Positions 27,104 through 35,849 of a DNA stretch of 64,000 nucleotides are shown here, piece by piece. The position numbers and the translations under genes were made by a program. This stretch comes from DASWJZ01 sp963761005 (GTDB lineage Bacteria; Pseudomonadota; Alphaproteobacteria; Rhizobiales; Afifellaceae): the NCBI GenBank assembly GCA_963761005.1, contig CAVXFK010000002.1, positions 1-64,000 of the forward strand, given 5' to 3'. Position 1 is the first letter of the stretch. Every line of letters starts with the position of its first letter. The notes beneath the pieces were generated by a model that searched no databases, was not told where the DNA came from, and saw only the letters and a program-made list of their open reading frames with translations.

Positions 27104-27946
27104 ATGAAGCTACTTCGTGTGGGCGCCGCCGGCGCCGAGAAGCCCGCCTTACTCGACCCGGAAATGGGGCTCCGCGATCTCTCCGGTGTGATTGGCGATT
27201 TCGATGGCGAGACGCTGTCGCCTGCCGGCCTGCAGAAGCTGGCATCGGTCGACTGGAAAACTCTTCCGAAGATTGCGGGCTCCCCGCGTATCGGCCCGTG
27301 CGTCCCGCGGCCGCTCAATTTCATCGGCATCGGTGCCAACTTCCACGACCATATCGCCGAAGCCGGCGTGCCGACCCCGACCGAGCCTTTCGTTTTCAGC
27401 AAGGCGATCGGTGCCTATTGCGGGCCCTATGACGACACGGTGCTGCCGAGGGGCTCGGTCAAAACCGACTACGAGGCGGAGCTCGCGCTGGTCATCGGCA
27501 CCAAGGCGCAATACGTGTCCGAGGACGACGCCATGGATCACGTCGCCGGCTATTTCGTATGCAATGACTATAGCGAGCGCGAATTCCAAAACGAGCGCGG
27601 CGGCAGCATCGTGAAGGGCAAGGGGTGCGATACGTTCGGCCCGGTCGGGCCGTGGCTCGTGACCAAGGATGAGGTGCCCGATCCGCAAAATCTCAGCGTG
27701 TGGCTGGAGATCGACGGCAAGCGGCGGCAGGACGGGAACACCCGCGAGATGATCTTCGGAGTGAAGACGCTCATTTCCTATCTCAGCAACTTTCTGACTC
27801 TGTTTCCCGGCGACATCATCTCCACGGGCACGCCGGGCGGTGTGGCGATGGGCATGAAGCCGCAGCAGTTCCTGAAGGCAGGACAGACCGTTCGGCTGGG
27901 CGTCGAGGGACTGGGCGACCAAGTTCATAAGGTCGTCCAGGGATGA
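27104..27946 (+). CDS. Fumarylacetoacetate hydrolase-family protein (diketo-deoxy-fuconate hydrolase/ureidoglycolate-lyase type)
   Basis: A 280-residue metal-dependent C-C hydrolase or lyase. It has the FAH start of cytosolic sugar-acid members (MKLLRVGAAGAEKPALLD), the metal-binding TDYEAELALVIG, CNDYSEREFQ and GKGCDTFGPVGPWLVT, and the substrate-loop STGTPGGVAMG. The ATG at 27104 follows AGGAAA by 7 bases. Close relatives cleave 2,4-diketo-3-deoxy-L-fuconate or -rhamnonate to pyruvate plus lactate or glyceraldehyde. The nearby fucose-dehydrogenase-like AKR, SDRs and rhamnose-type importer fit such an oxidative deoxy-sugar route, but no lactonase or dehydratase of it is in the window. Confidence 0.82.
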   Translation: MKLLRVGAAGAEKPALLDPEMGLRDLSGVIGDFDGETLSPAGLQKLASVDWKTLPKIAGSPRIGPCVPRPLNFIGIGANFHDHIAEAGVPTPTEPFVFSKAIGAYCGPYDDTVLPRGSVKTDYEAELALVIGTKAQYVSEDDAMDHVAGYFVCNDYSEREFQNERGGSIVKGKGCDTFGPVGPWLVTKDEVPDPQNLSVWLEIDGKRRQDGNTREMIFGVKTLISYLSNFLTLFPGDIISTGTPGGVAMGMKPQQFLKAGQTVRLGVEGLGDQVHKVVQG

Positions 27947-28134
27947 CCGCTTCGCAAGGCGTGCACGAGAGCGTCGCGTCTGAATAACAATCTCCTCCCA
28001 GACAACTGGGGTTCGCCCACAGGCGGACTCCTTTTTCTGGGGAAGGAACTTTGCGGTAAGTGCATCCGAGCGCGCACAGCCGCTAGCCGGGCGAGCCAAA
28101 GAGCAGTCTCCCGGCGCAATGGGAGGACGCGTCG

Positions 28135-28449
28135 ATGACAATGCGACCGCGCTGCACGCTTACTGCCACCCTTCATGCGCGACCGGAGAAACGGGACGAG
28201 TTGGTCGAGCTACTCGAGAGCTTCGTGCCGCGCTCGCGGGCCGAACCCGGTTGCATCGACTATCACTTCCATGTCGACGACGAAGATTCGAACGTCTTCT
28301 TCTTCTACGAGAACTGGACGGACCGGGCCGCGCTCAACGTTCACCTCAATCTTCCTTATCAGAAGGAATGGTTCGGCCGTCACGACGAGTTCCTGAGCCG
28401 GAAGGTCGAGCTCCGTTTCTTCACGATGCTCAGCGCCTACGACAAGTAG
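28135..28449 (+). CDS. Antibiotic-biosynthesis-monooxygenase (ABM/YgiN-like) domain protein
   Basis: A 104-residue single-domain protein with the ABM pattern: TATLHARPEKRDELVELLESFV, EPGCIDYHFHVDDED, FFFYENWTDRAALNVHL and a C-terminal strand. Such dimeric barrels act as quinol monooxygenases or heme/aldehyde-handling proteins. GGGAGGA lies 7 bases before the ATG. It lies 189 bp downstream of the FAH gene on the same strand. The operon substrate is unknown. Confidence 0.78.
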   Translation: MTMRPRCTLTATLHARPEKRDELVELLESFVPRSRAEPGCIDYHFHVDDEDSNVFFFYENWTDRAALNVHLNLPYQKEWFGRHDEFLSRKVELRFFTMLSAYDK

Positions 28450-28494
28450 CCTACTGACGTCGTACCCAGAGCCACGTCGCTCGCGGAAGGGAAA

Positions 28495-28625
28495 ATGCCG
28501 AACGTTCGCTGGGGCCTGATCGGCACCACAGTCATAGGCCGGGAATGGATGATCGCCGCCATTCGCGAGGCGGGGGGCGAGATCGTCGCAGTGATGAGCA
28601 CCGATCGCGAGCGCGGCCGCGCTGA
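28495..28625 (+). pseudogene. N-terminal fragment of a Gfo/Idh/MocA-type oxidoreductase
   Basis: The frame from ATG 28495 (MPNVRWGLIGTTVIGREWM) is the Rossmann opening of this NAD(P)-dependent sugar oxidoreductase family and continues to about AVMSTDRERGRA. The expected following residues are missing and the next gene begins 33 bp on. About 44 residues remain of a protein normally 330-400 long, so an internal deletion has removed the rest. Confidence 0.6.
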
Positions 28626-28657
28626 ACCTTGGGCACCCCGCAGAAGGAGGAACGACA

Positions 28658-29137
28658 ATGAGGACATTCGAGGAGGGCGCCACAATGCAGGTCGCGATGG
28701 TGGTGCGAGACCTGGAGGCCGCGATGAAGCGCCACTGGGAGATATTCAAGATCGGGCCGTGGGATATCTACACCTTCGATGCCACCAAGGTTAAGGACTA
28801 CATTTACCGCGGCAAGCCGGCGACGCATTCGTGCCTGATCGCAGTGGTCTGGAGCGGGGACACCCAGCTTGAGCTCATGCAGCCGCTCACAGGCTACAGT
28901 ATTTACGACGAGCATCTCGAAAAGCATGGCGAAGGGCTTCACCACATCAAGCTCTACTATGCCGACTGCAAGAAGGCGGTCGCCGATTTCACCGCCCGCG
29001 GCTACCCGGTCATTCAAAGCGGCCGCTTTGACGACGACGAGCACTACTATCTCGATACCGAGAAGGACTACGGCTACATCATCGAGCTCGGCAATGCCGG
29101 CAAGATTCGCTCAGCCGAGCGCCGCTATCCAGCCTGA
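28658..29137 (+). CDS. VOC/glyoxalase-fold protein
   Basis: A 159-residue single-polypeptide VOC protein: MQVAMVVRDLEAAMKRHWEI, QLELMQPLTG, EGLHHIKLYYADC and YGYIIELG. The Glu and His positions of these strands are likely metal ligands, with Gln in place of the usual first His. GGAGGAAC precedes the ATG by 5-6 bases. It resembles methylmalonyl-CoA-epimerase-like and dehydratase members that act on 2-keto acids. Last intact gene before the IS remnant. Confidence 0.75.
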   Translation: MRTFEEGATMQVAMVVRDLEAAMKRHWEIFKIGPWDIYTFDATKVKDYIYRGKPATHSCLIAVVWSGDTQLELMQPLTGYSIYDEHLEKHGEGLHHIKLYYADCKKAVADFTARGYPVIQSGRFDDDEHYYLDTEKDYGYIIELGNAGKIRSAERRYPA

Positions 29138-29204
29138 GCAGCAGCGGACTCTCGATCGGTCTTGCAAGGGCGGCGGAAAGCGTCCGTAGTCCTGAACGGG
29201 CTAG

Positions 29205-29610
29205 ACCAGGAGTTCCCCCGGTTTCGTGGACGGTTATGGGCTTGCGGATTGTAGCGGCTTGCGGGTGCTCGTTTCGTAGTTGATGGGCGACATGCGGCCG
29301 AGCGCCGAGTGGCGGCGCCCGGGATTGTACCAGCCCACGATGAACTGGAAGACGGCCATGCGCGCCTCCGCCTTGATGCGGAACTTGCGCCGGTCGAGCA
29401 ACTCGCATTCAAGCGTGGCGAAAGAGCTTTCACGCATCGCGTTGCTATAGGCATCGCCGACCGATTCCATGGATGGCCGCGCGCCGGCCTCCTCACACCG
29501 CAGACCGAAGGCGTTTGAGGTGTATTGCGATCCCCTGGTCGGAAGATGGATGACCGCGACGGGGCGCCTCTGAGCGAGCGCCATGTCGAGGGTCGCACCA
29601 TCGAGCTCGT
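29205..29610 (-). mobile_element. IS3-family insertion-sequence remnant
   Basis: About 400 bp hold only the 3' part of an IS3-type transposase and one probable terminus (CCCCCGGTTTCGTGGACGG near 29215). The 5' part of orfB, all of orfA and the other end are missing. It separates the catabolic region from the efflux operon and may mark a past deletion or rearrangement. Confidence 0.7.
29234..29584 (-). pseudogene. C-terminal fragment of IS3-family transposase OrfB
   Basis: A 116-residue stretch matches the end of the rve/DDE domain: RGSQYTSNAFG, SMESVGDAYSNAMRESSFATLECELL (which carries the catalytic Glu), FQFIVGWYNPGRRHSALG and SPINYE. The catalytic Asp motif, normally HSDQGSQY or HSDRGSQY, reads HLPTRGSQY because of small compensating indels, so the copy is dead even apart from the truncation. 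Confidence 0.85.
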
Positions 29611-29641
29611 TCGAGGCGACGAAAATTAGTCGGTCGACTGA

Positions 29642-29657
29642 TTGAAATCAGATTCAA
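29642..29657 (+). promoter_or_regulatory. Imperfect palindrome, candidate operator of the TetR/CecR-like regulator
   Basis: TTGAAATCAGATTCAA is a near-perfect inverted repeat 49 bp before the regulator's start, where an autoregulatory TetR-family operator is expected. A related sequence (ATTGAAATCAACTCAAAT) occurs at about 26952 without an adjacent start, which lowers confidence. Confidence 0.4.
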
Positions 29658-29705
29658 ACGACTGTATGAAGCGTTCGATTAACGAACGTGTGAGTAGGAA
29701 TTCGG

Positions 29706-30503
29706 GTGGCCAATCTACGGAGACAAGCGCCCGCCCCACGCGGGAATCCGCAGTCCGCTGCGGCCGGAAAACACAAAGCAGGCGAAGCGCCTCACGCAGT
29801 GCGAGACGCCTCCTCTGTGGAGCCCGTTTCCACGCCGCACTCGCGTCCGGTGCAGCGAGATCGGGGCGCGGAGACGCGCCAGCGGCTTCTCGAAGCCGGG
29901 CTCGACATCTTTGGCCGGCTCGGATTCGAGGGGGCTACGACGCGGCAGATCGTCGATCAGGCCGGCGCGAACCTTGCGGCGATCAACTACCACTTCGGCT
30001 CGAAGGAGGGGCTTCACATCGCCGTCGCCGAGCACGTCGCAACACGCATCGTGGCGCTAGTGGGACCGACGCTGGTGGCGGTCGATTTGCCGGAGGCGTT
30101 TGCCACGCCCGCGACGGCGCGCGCTGCGCTGATCAGGCTGATCGAGGCCTTTGCCGAGACGATCCTCGGCGAGGAGGAGGCCGAGCAGTGGGCGCGCTTC
30201 ATCGTGCGTGAGCACATGCAGCCAACCCAGGCCTTTGAGGTCATCTACCGGTTCACCGGCACGGCACACGCCCTCGGCACGCGACTGGTCGCGAGGGCCC
30301 TCGGCCGAAGCGAGGACGATGCGACTGCGAGACTGCGCGTCTTCGCGCTGATGGGCCAAGTGCTCGTGTTCCGCGTCGCCCAGGCGCTCGTGCTGCGCCG
30401 CATGGAGTGGAAGGCGATCGGAGACGCAGAGCGCGCGAGGATCAAGCGCGTCGTCGCCGACCACATCAACGCGATCCTCGATGCGGAGGCGCGCGAGCCA
30501 TGA
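29706..30503 (+). CDS. TetR-family regulator, CecR-like
   Basis: A 265-residue protein. After about 50 polar residues comes a TetR helix-turn-helix (TRQRLLEAGLDIFGRLGFEG, TTRQIVDQAGANLAAINYHF). The C-terminal domain (EQWARFIVREHMQPTQAFEVIY, VFALMGQVLVFRVAQALVLRR) has the DUF1956/CecR pattern. In enterobacteria CecR controls the ybhGFSR drug-export operon, and the same four functions follow here. The GTG at 29706 has AGGAA upstream; a GTG near 29793 would remove the polar extension and is an alternative. The stop overlaps the next start (ATGA). Confidence 0.87.
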   Translation: MANLRRQAPAPRGNPQSAAAGKHKAGEAPHAVRDASSVEPVSTPHSRPVQRDRGAETRQRLLEAGLDIFGRLGFEGATTRQIVDQAGANLAAINYHFGSKEGLHIAVAEHVATRIVALVGPTLVAVDLPEAFATPATARAALIRLIEAFAETILGEEEAEQWARFIVREHMQPTQAFEVIYRFTGTAHALGTRLVARALGRSEDDATARLRVFALMGQVLVFRVAQALVLRRMEWKAIGDAERARIKRVVADHINAILDAEAREP

Positions 30504-31541
30504 GCCGGAAGCTCGCAATCCCTGTCGCCATCATCGTCGTCGCGGCCGTCGTTTTCGGCGTGTGGTGGTTTGCACTGCGCAGCGCGCCGACGAGCGAGCT
30601 TGTGCTCTACGGGAACGTCGATCTCAGGCAGGTCGATCTCTCCTTCAACGACAGTGGGCGGATTGCCGAGGTCCTCGTCCACGAAGGGGATCATGTGAAG
30701 AAGGGCGACGTTGTCGCCCGGCTCGACACCAGCCGGCTGAAGCCGCAGGTCGACAACGGCGCGGCTCAAGTCGCCGCGCAGGAGGCGGTGGTCGAGAGGC
30801 TCCACAACGGCAGCCGGCCGGAGGAGATCGCGCAGGCGCGCGCGAACCTCGAAGCCGCGAAGGCGCAGGCGCTCAACGCGCATCAGCAGGTACGACCGCA
30901 AGAAGGCCCTGAGCGGCACCTCCGTGGCGAGCCAGCAGGACGTCGACGCAGCCAAGGCGGCGATGGACGTGGCGGACGCGAACGTGACGGCGAGCCAGAC
31001 GGCGCTCGATCTGGTCGTCGCCGGGCCGCGGAAGGAGGACATCGCCCAGGGCGAGGCCCAGCTGCAGGCAAGCGAGGCGCAGCTTGCTTTGTTCAAGCAG
31101 CAGCTCACGGATGCCGATCTCGATGCACCGATCGACGCCGTAGTCCGCTCGCGGCTGTTGGAGCCGGGCGACATGGCTTCGCCGGACCGGCCGGTGTTCT
31201 CGCTGGCGATCGTCGACCCGAAGTGGATTCGCGCCTACGTCTCCGAGCCCGACCTGGCCAGGCTGCGGCCCGGAATGTCCGCCGACGTGATGGTCGACGG
31301 GCTGGCAGACAAGCGCCTCAGCGGCAAGATCGGCTTCATCTCGCCTGTCGCCGAGTTCACACCGAAGACGGTGCAGACGGACCAGCTGCGCACCAGCCTC
31401 GTTTACGAGGTGCGGGTGAACGTCGACGATCCCGACGACGTCCTTCGCCTCGGCATGCCGGCGACGGTCTATCCGAAGCCAGGCAAGGATGGCACGCCGG
31501 TGGCGTTCTCCACGGTGGAGCTCAGGCGGGGCATGCCGTGA
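30500..31541 (+). pseudogene. HlyD/YbhG-like membrane-fusion protein, one frameshift
   Basis: The start MSRKLAIPVAIIVVAAVVF is a membrane anchor, followed by the barrel-sandwich half SGRIAEVLVHEGDHVKKGDVV and a coiled coil. The frame changes at GG 30889-30890. Removing one base gives AHQQYDRKKALSGTSVASQQ and runs through DAPIDAVVRSRLLEPGD to the stop at 31541 (about 346 residues). It links the inner-membrane exporter to an outer-membrane channel. It is coupled to its neighbours at both ends (ATGA, GTGA), which suggests selection on an intact frame and hence a possible sequence error. Confidence 0.82.
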
Positions 31542-33307
31542 GCGACCGAAGCTTCGCGATCCGCGGCGAGAACATCCGCAAGACGTTCCGCCGCAAGACC
31601 GGCGAGATCGTCGTGGCGCTTGACGACGTGCCGCTCGATATCCGCCATGGCGAGCTTACCGCGCTCGTCGGACCGGACGGCGCCGGAAAGACCACGCTGA
31701 TCCGGCTTGTCGGCGGCCTCATGCCAGCGGATTCCGGCAAGCTCGAAGTCCTAGGCTTCGACGTCGGAAGCAACCCGCAGGCGGTGCAGGACCGGGTCGG
31801 CTATATGCCGCAGAGGTTCGGCCTCTACGAGGATCTGAGCGTTCAGGAGAACCTCGACCTTTATGCCGACCTGCACGGCGTCTCCGTCGCCGAGCGGAAG
31901 CAGCGCTATCCGCGTCTCATGGAGATGACCGGGCTCGGGCCGTTCATCCTACGACTGGCCGGGCGGCTCTCGGGCGGCATGAAGCAGAAGCTCGGCCTTG
32001 CCTGTACGCTCGTCCGCGTGCCCGAGCTCCTGCTCCTCGACGAGCCGACGGTCGGCGTCGATCCGCTGTCGCGGCGCGAGCTCTGGGATATCGTCCGGCA
32101 GCTTGTAGACGAAGGCCTGAGCGTTCTCCTCAGCACCTCCTATCTCGACGAGGCGGAGCGCTGCGCCAATGTCGTCGTGCTGCACGAAGGGAGGCTCCTG
32201 GCGAGCGGCGATCCCTCCGAGGTCAGCCGGAAGGCGAGTGGAAGAAGCTTCGTCGCCACGCCGCCGCCCGGCGAGCCGGCGCGCATGCTGCAGGTGCGGC
32301 TCCTCGATGAGCCGGAGATCGTCGATGCGGTACCGCAGGCCGGCGAGGTGCGCTTCGTGCGCGCCGCGGAAAATGGATCGGGACAGCCGGAGCCCGAGCT
32401 TGCCGGCCTCAAGGTCACGCCGGTCAAGCCGCGCTTCGAAGACGGCTTCATGATGCTCCTGCACGGATCGGCCGTTCCGGCGCCGGCGACCGCTTTGCCG
32501 GCGCGCGCCCGGACCGACGGGCTGCGCGACGGGGACATCGTCGTTCAGGTGCGCGATCTCGTGCGCAAGTTCGGGCAGTTCACGGCCGTCGACCATGTGA
32601 GTTTCGGGGTCAAGCGGCGGGAGATATTCGGCCTGCTCGGCCCCAACGGTGCAGGCAAGACGACGACGTTCCGCATGCTTTGCGGGCTCCTCCCGGCTAC
32701 GAGCGGCACGCTCCAGGTTGCCGGTCTGGATCTGCGCACCGCGCGCGCCTCGGCGCGCCAGCGGATCGGATATGTGGCGCAGAAGTTCTCGCTCTACGGT
32801 CAGCTGACCGTCACCGAGAACCTCGACTTCTTCGCCAGCGCCTACGGCCTCCGCGGCCGGCGTCGGCGAGATCGTCTTGATTGGGCTATTGGGGAGTTCG
32901 AGCTCTCCTCGCTCGCCAAGCTTCCGAGCGGGCAGCTTCCCGGAGGCTACAAGCAGCGACTGGCGATGGCTGCCGCTTTGATGCACGAGCCGGAGATTCT
33001 CTTTCTCGACGAGCCGACGAGCGGCGCCGATCCGCTGGCGCGGCGCGATTTCTGGCGGCGCATCACCATGCTCTCGGGCGCGGGCGTCACGATCATCGTC
33101 ACCACGCACTTTATGGAGGAAGCGGAATATTGCGACCGCGCGGTGATCCAGGACGCCGGCCGGATTCTCGCGCAGGGTACGCCGGCCGAACTCCGCGCGC
33201 ATGCCGAAGTCACCGATCGTGAGCCGACGATGGAGGACGCCTTCATCGCCATCGTCGACCAGGCGCGGCAAGAGGTCGAGGCGAAGGCCTCGCGGAGCGC
33301 GGCATGA
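31538..33307 (+). CDS. YbhF-like ABC exporter ATPase with two nucleotide-binding domains
   Basis: A 589-residue protein. Domain 1 has GPDGAGKTT, LSGGMKQKLGLACTL and LLLLDEPTVGVDPLSRRE; domain 2 (from about residue 330) has GPNGAGKTT, a changed signature PGGYKQRLAMAAAL and ILFLDEPTSGADPLARRD. Both domains are of the drug/polysaccharide export type (DPL after Walker B). The second signature reads QLPGGYKQ instead of LSGG, a difference also seen in some YbhF relatives. It drives the two YbhS/YbhR-type permeases downstream. GTG start overlapping the previous stop. Confidence 0.9.
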   Translation: MSDRSFAIRGENIRKTFRRKTGEIVVALDDVPLDIRHGELTALVGPDGAGKTTLIRLVGGLMPADSGKLEVLGFDVGSNPQAVQDRVGYMPQRFGLYEDLSVQENLDLYADLHGVSVAERKQRYPRLMEMTGLGPFILRLAGRLSGGMKQKLGLACTLVRVPELLLLDEPTVGVDPLSRRELWDIVRQLVDEGLSVLLSTSYLDEAERCANVVVLHEGRLLASGDPSEVSRKASGRSFVATPPPGEPARMLQVRLLDEPEIVDAVPQAGEVRFVRAAENGSGQPEPELAGLKVTPVKPRFEDGFMMLLHGSAVPAPATALPARARTDGLRDGDIVVQVRDLVRKFGQFTAVDHVSFGVKRREIFGLLGPNGAGKTTTFRMLCGLLPATSGTLQVAGLDLRTARASARQRIGYVAQKFSLYGQLTVTENLDFFASAYGLRGRRRRDRLDWAIGEFELSSLAKLPSGQLPGGYKQRLAMAAALMHEPEILFLDEPTSGADPLARRDFWRRITMLSGAGVTIIVTTHFMEEAEYCDRAVIQDAGRILAQGTPAELRAHAEVTDREPTMEDAFIAIVDQARQEVEAKASRSAA

Positions 33308-34452
33308 GCATGGGCGGCTCCCCGGACCGTCATTTTGGGAAGGCGCGCAGGATACGCGCGCTGATCCTCAAGGAGAGCCGGCAGATCGTCCGGGACCCGA
33401 GCAGCATCGCGATCGCCGTCGTCATGCCCGCGATCCTCATCCTGCTGTTCGGCTTCGCCCTCTCGCTCGACGTGAAGAACGTGCCGATCGCGATTGTGCT
33501 CGAGGATCCGTCGCTTTCGGCCCGTGACGTAGCGTCGGGCTTTCAGCTGTCACGCTATTTCGAGCCACGCCTTGTGACCTCGATGCCGCGCGCGGAGCAG
33601 CTGATGCAGAACGGCGATGTCGACGGCATCGTCCGCATCCGCTCCGATTTTGCCAGTCGGCTGAAGCGCGGCGATGGCGAGGTGCAGGTCATTGTGCATG
33701 GCACCGACGCCAACACAGCCCGCATCATTCAGTCCTATGCCCAAGGTGTGGTGGGGCAATGGAGCCTGCGGCAGATGGCCGAGGGCCGGCGGGTGACGGG
33801 CATCGGACCGGTGAACCTGCAAAGCCGGGTGTGGTTCAACGAGGCCGGCGAGAGCAGCTACTTCCTTGTTCCCGGCCTGATCGTGCTGATCATGACGCTG
33901 ATCGGGGCGCTTCTGACGGCGCTTGTGGTTGCGCGCGAATGGGAGCGCGGGACGCTCGAGGCGCTCTTCGTCACTCCGGTGCATGCCGACGAGATCCTGC
34001 TCGGCAAGGTCGTTCCCTATTTCGGCCTGGGGCTGGTGGGCTTCGCGCTGACCGTGATCGCCGCGCAATATCTCTTCGCGGTGCCGCTGCGCGGCTCGTT
34101 GATCGTGCTGACGATCGTCTCGATGCTCTATCTCCTGGTCGCGCTCGGCATCGGCCTCGTCGCATCGTCGGTGACGAAGAGCCAGTTCGTCGCCAGCCAG
34201 GTGGCGCTCATCTCCACGCTGCTGCCGGCGATGATGCTCTCCGGCTTCCTGTTCGACATCAGGAGCATGCCGATCGCGCTGCAGTACATCACCTATGCGC
34301 TGCCGGCTCGCTACTTCGTCACCCTGTTGCAGACGATTTTCCTCGCCGGCGACATCTGGAGCATCATCCTGCCGAACGGCGCGATGCTTGCCGCGATGGC
34401 GGTGCTGCTGATGGCCGTCGCGCGCGCGGCGACACGGAAGCGGCTCGTCTGA
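33304..34452 (+). CDS. ABC-2-type export permease, YbhS-like
   Basis: A 382-residue protein with one N-terminal transmembrane helix (PAILILLFGFALSLD), a large periplasmic domain of about 140 residues and five C-terminal helices. It has the ABC-2 signature region LVVAREWERGTLEALFVTPVHADEILLGK. Start overlaps the ATPase stop (ATGA). It forms the exporter channel with the next gene; exported compounds are unknown, with amphiphilic drugs known for YbhFSR. Confidence 0.9.
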   Translation: MSMGGSPDRHFGKARRIRALILKESRQIVRDPSSIAIAVVMPAILILLFGFALSLDVKNVPIAIVLEDPSLSARDVASGFQLSRYFEPRLVTSMPRAEQLMQNGDVDGIVRIRSDFASRLKRGDGEVQVIVHGTDANTARIIQSYAQGVVGQWSLRQMAEGRRVTGIGPVNLQSRVWFNEAGESSYFLVPGLIVLIMTLIGALLTALVVAREWERGTLEALFVTPVHADEILLGKVVPYFGLGLVGFALTVIAAQYLFAVPLRGSLIVLTIVSMLYLLVALGIGLVASSVTKSQFVASQVALISTLLPAMMLSGFLFDIRSMPIALQYITYALPARYFVTLLQTIFLAGDIWSIILPNGAMLAAMAVLLMAVARAATRKRLV

Positions 34453-34460
34453 AGCGCGCC

Positions 34461-35579
34461 ATGCAGGAAACGCTGCTCCGCATCCTCGCGCTGATCCGCA
34501 AGGAACTGCTCGCGATCCTCAAGGATCCGCGGAGCCGCGTAGTGTTGATCGTGCCGCCGATCTTTCAGACGCTGATGTTCGGCTACGCGGCGACCTTCGA
34601 CCTGAACCGGGTGCCCTATGCGGTGCTTGATCAGGATCGCAGCGCCGCTTCGTCGACGCTGCTTGCCGGGCTCGACGGATCGCACGCCTTCGTCCGCGTC
34701 GCCAATCTCGACCGCGCGGGGGACATCGCCAACACGATCGACAACCGCACCGCGCTCCTCGCCCTGCAAATCGGTCCCGATTTCGAGCGGCGCCTGCTCT
34801 TGGGTCAGCAGGCCGACGTGCAGGTCATCATCGACGGCCGCAACTCCAACACCGCCGGAACGGCGCTCGGTTATGTCACCGCGATCGTCAATGCATTCAA
34901 TCTCGACTGGCAGCAGAAGCATGGCGGAAGCGGCCCGGCGGTGAGGGTCACGAGCCGCGCTTGGTACAATGAAAATCTGGAGACGCGCTGGCACATGATC
35001 CCGGCGCTGATCGGCACAATCACCATGCTGCAGACGATGCTCCTGACTGCCTTGTCGGTGGCGCGCGAGCGCGAGGATGGAACCTTCGACCAACTCCTGG
35101 TCACGCCGCTTCGGCCATCCGAGATCATGATCGGCAAGGCGGTACCGTCGACGCTGGTGGGCCTGGTCCAGGCGACGCTCATCCTGCTTGTCGCCCAGCT
35201 CTGGTTCCGGATACCGTTCGTCGGCTCCTTCTTCACGCTTTATGCCGGGCTGATCCTGTTCATCGTCGCGTCGGTTGGCATCGGTCTGCTCGTCTCCTCG
35301 CTCGTCTCGACGATGCAGCAGGCGATGCTCTTTTCCTTCGTGATCCTCATGCCCTTCATCCTGCTTTCGGGCCTGGCGACACCCATTGGCAACATGCCCG
35401 CGATCTTCCAGTACCTGACGCTGATCAACCCGTTGCGCTACGCGATCGACATGACGCACCGGGTCTATCTGGAGGGGGCGACGATCGGGCAGCTTCTTCC
35501 GGTTCTATGGCCGCTCGCCCTCATTGCGGCGGTCACGCTGCCCATAGCGAGTTGGATGTTCCGCAATCGGCTGGTGTGA
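34461..35579 (+). CDS. ABC-2-type export permease, YbhR-like
   Basis: A 372-residue paralogue of the preceding permease: an N-terminal helix (PPIFQTLMFGYAATFDLN), a periplasmic domain, and a C-terminal helix bundle with the motif SVAREREDGTFDQLLVTPLRPSEIMIGK. Starts 8 bp after the YbhS-like stop. Last gene of the cecR-ybhGFSR-like operon. Confidence 0.9.
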   Translation: MQETLLRILALIRKELLAILKDPRSRVVLIVPPIFQTLMFGYAATFDLNRVPYAVLDQDRSAASSTLLAGLDGSHAFVRVANLDRAGDIANTIDNRTALLALQIGPDFERRLLLGQQADVQVIIDGRNSNTAGTALGYVTAIVNAFNLDWQQKHGGSGPAVRVTSRAWYNENLETRWHMIPALIGTITMLQTMLLTALSVAREREDGTFDQLLVTPLRPSEIMIGKAVPSTLVGLVQATLILLVAQLWFRIPFVGSFFTLYAGLILFIVASVGIGLLVSSLVSTMQQAMLFSFVILMPFILLSGLATPIGNMPAIFQYLTLINPLRYAIDMTHRVYLEGATIGQLLPVLWPLALIAAVTLPIASWMFRNRLV

Positions 35580-35849
35580 CAGGCGGCACTCCATGCCGGC
35601 GTGAATAGCAGGGATGCAGAGGTCGCGGCCGAGGGCGCGCAGGCGGCCTGAGGCGTCGTTCGATCGGCGCCGGGGCCGGCTTCCGCAGTGCCCAGAAACG
35701 TAGCTTTCATCATGGCGATAGAAGCGGCCGTATTTCAGCCGGCCGCCGGTGTTTAGTTGTCCTTGAGCGGCATCGTCGTCGCGCGTGTTAGTGTCCGCGC
35801 GGCGACGACACGGCTGACACTAAAAGCCACATTTGCCGGAGGAGGATTC
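35580..35849. other. Intergenic region, no gene seen
   Basis: About 270 bp between the exporter operon and the small secreted protein. Overlapping frames on both strands lack ribosome sites and family resemblance. A GGAGGAGG ribosome site begins at the right edge. I see no clear terminator. Confidence 0.4.

Noticed and set aside
30407..33307. A 966-codon frame that would fuse HlyD to the dual ATPase
   Set aside because: The middle part is the wrong frame of the HlyD gene after a one-base insertion; the ATPase has its own GTG start at 31538.
34892..34899. TGCATTCA matching the operator core inside the YbhR-like gene
   Set aside because: It is within coding sequence, with no -10/-35 boxes around it; an 8-base match is expected by chance in 64 kb.
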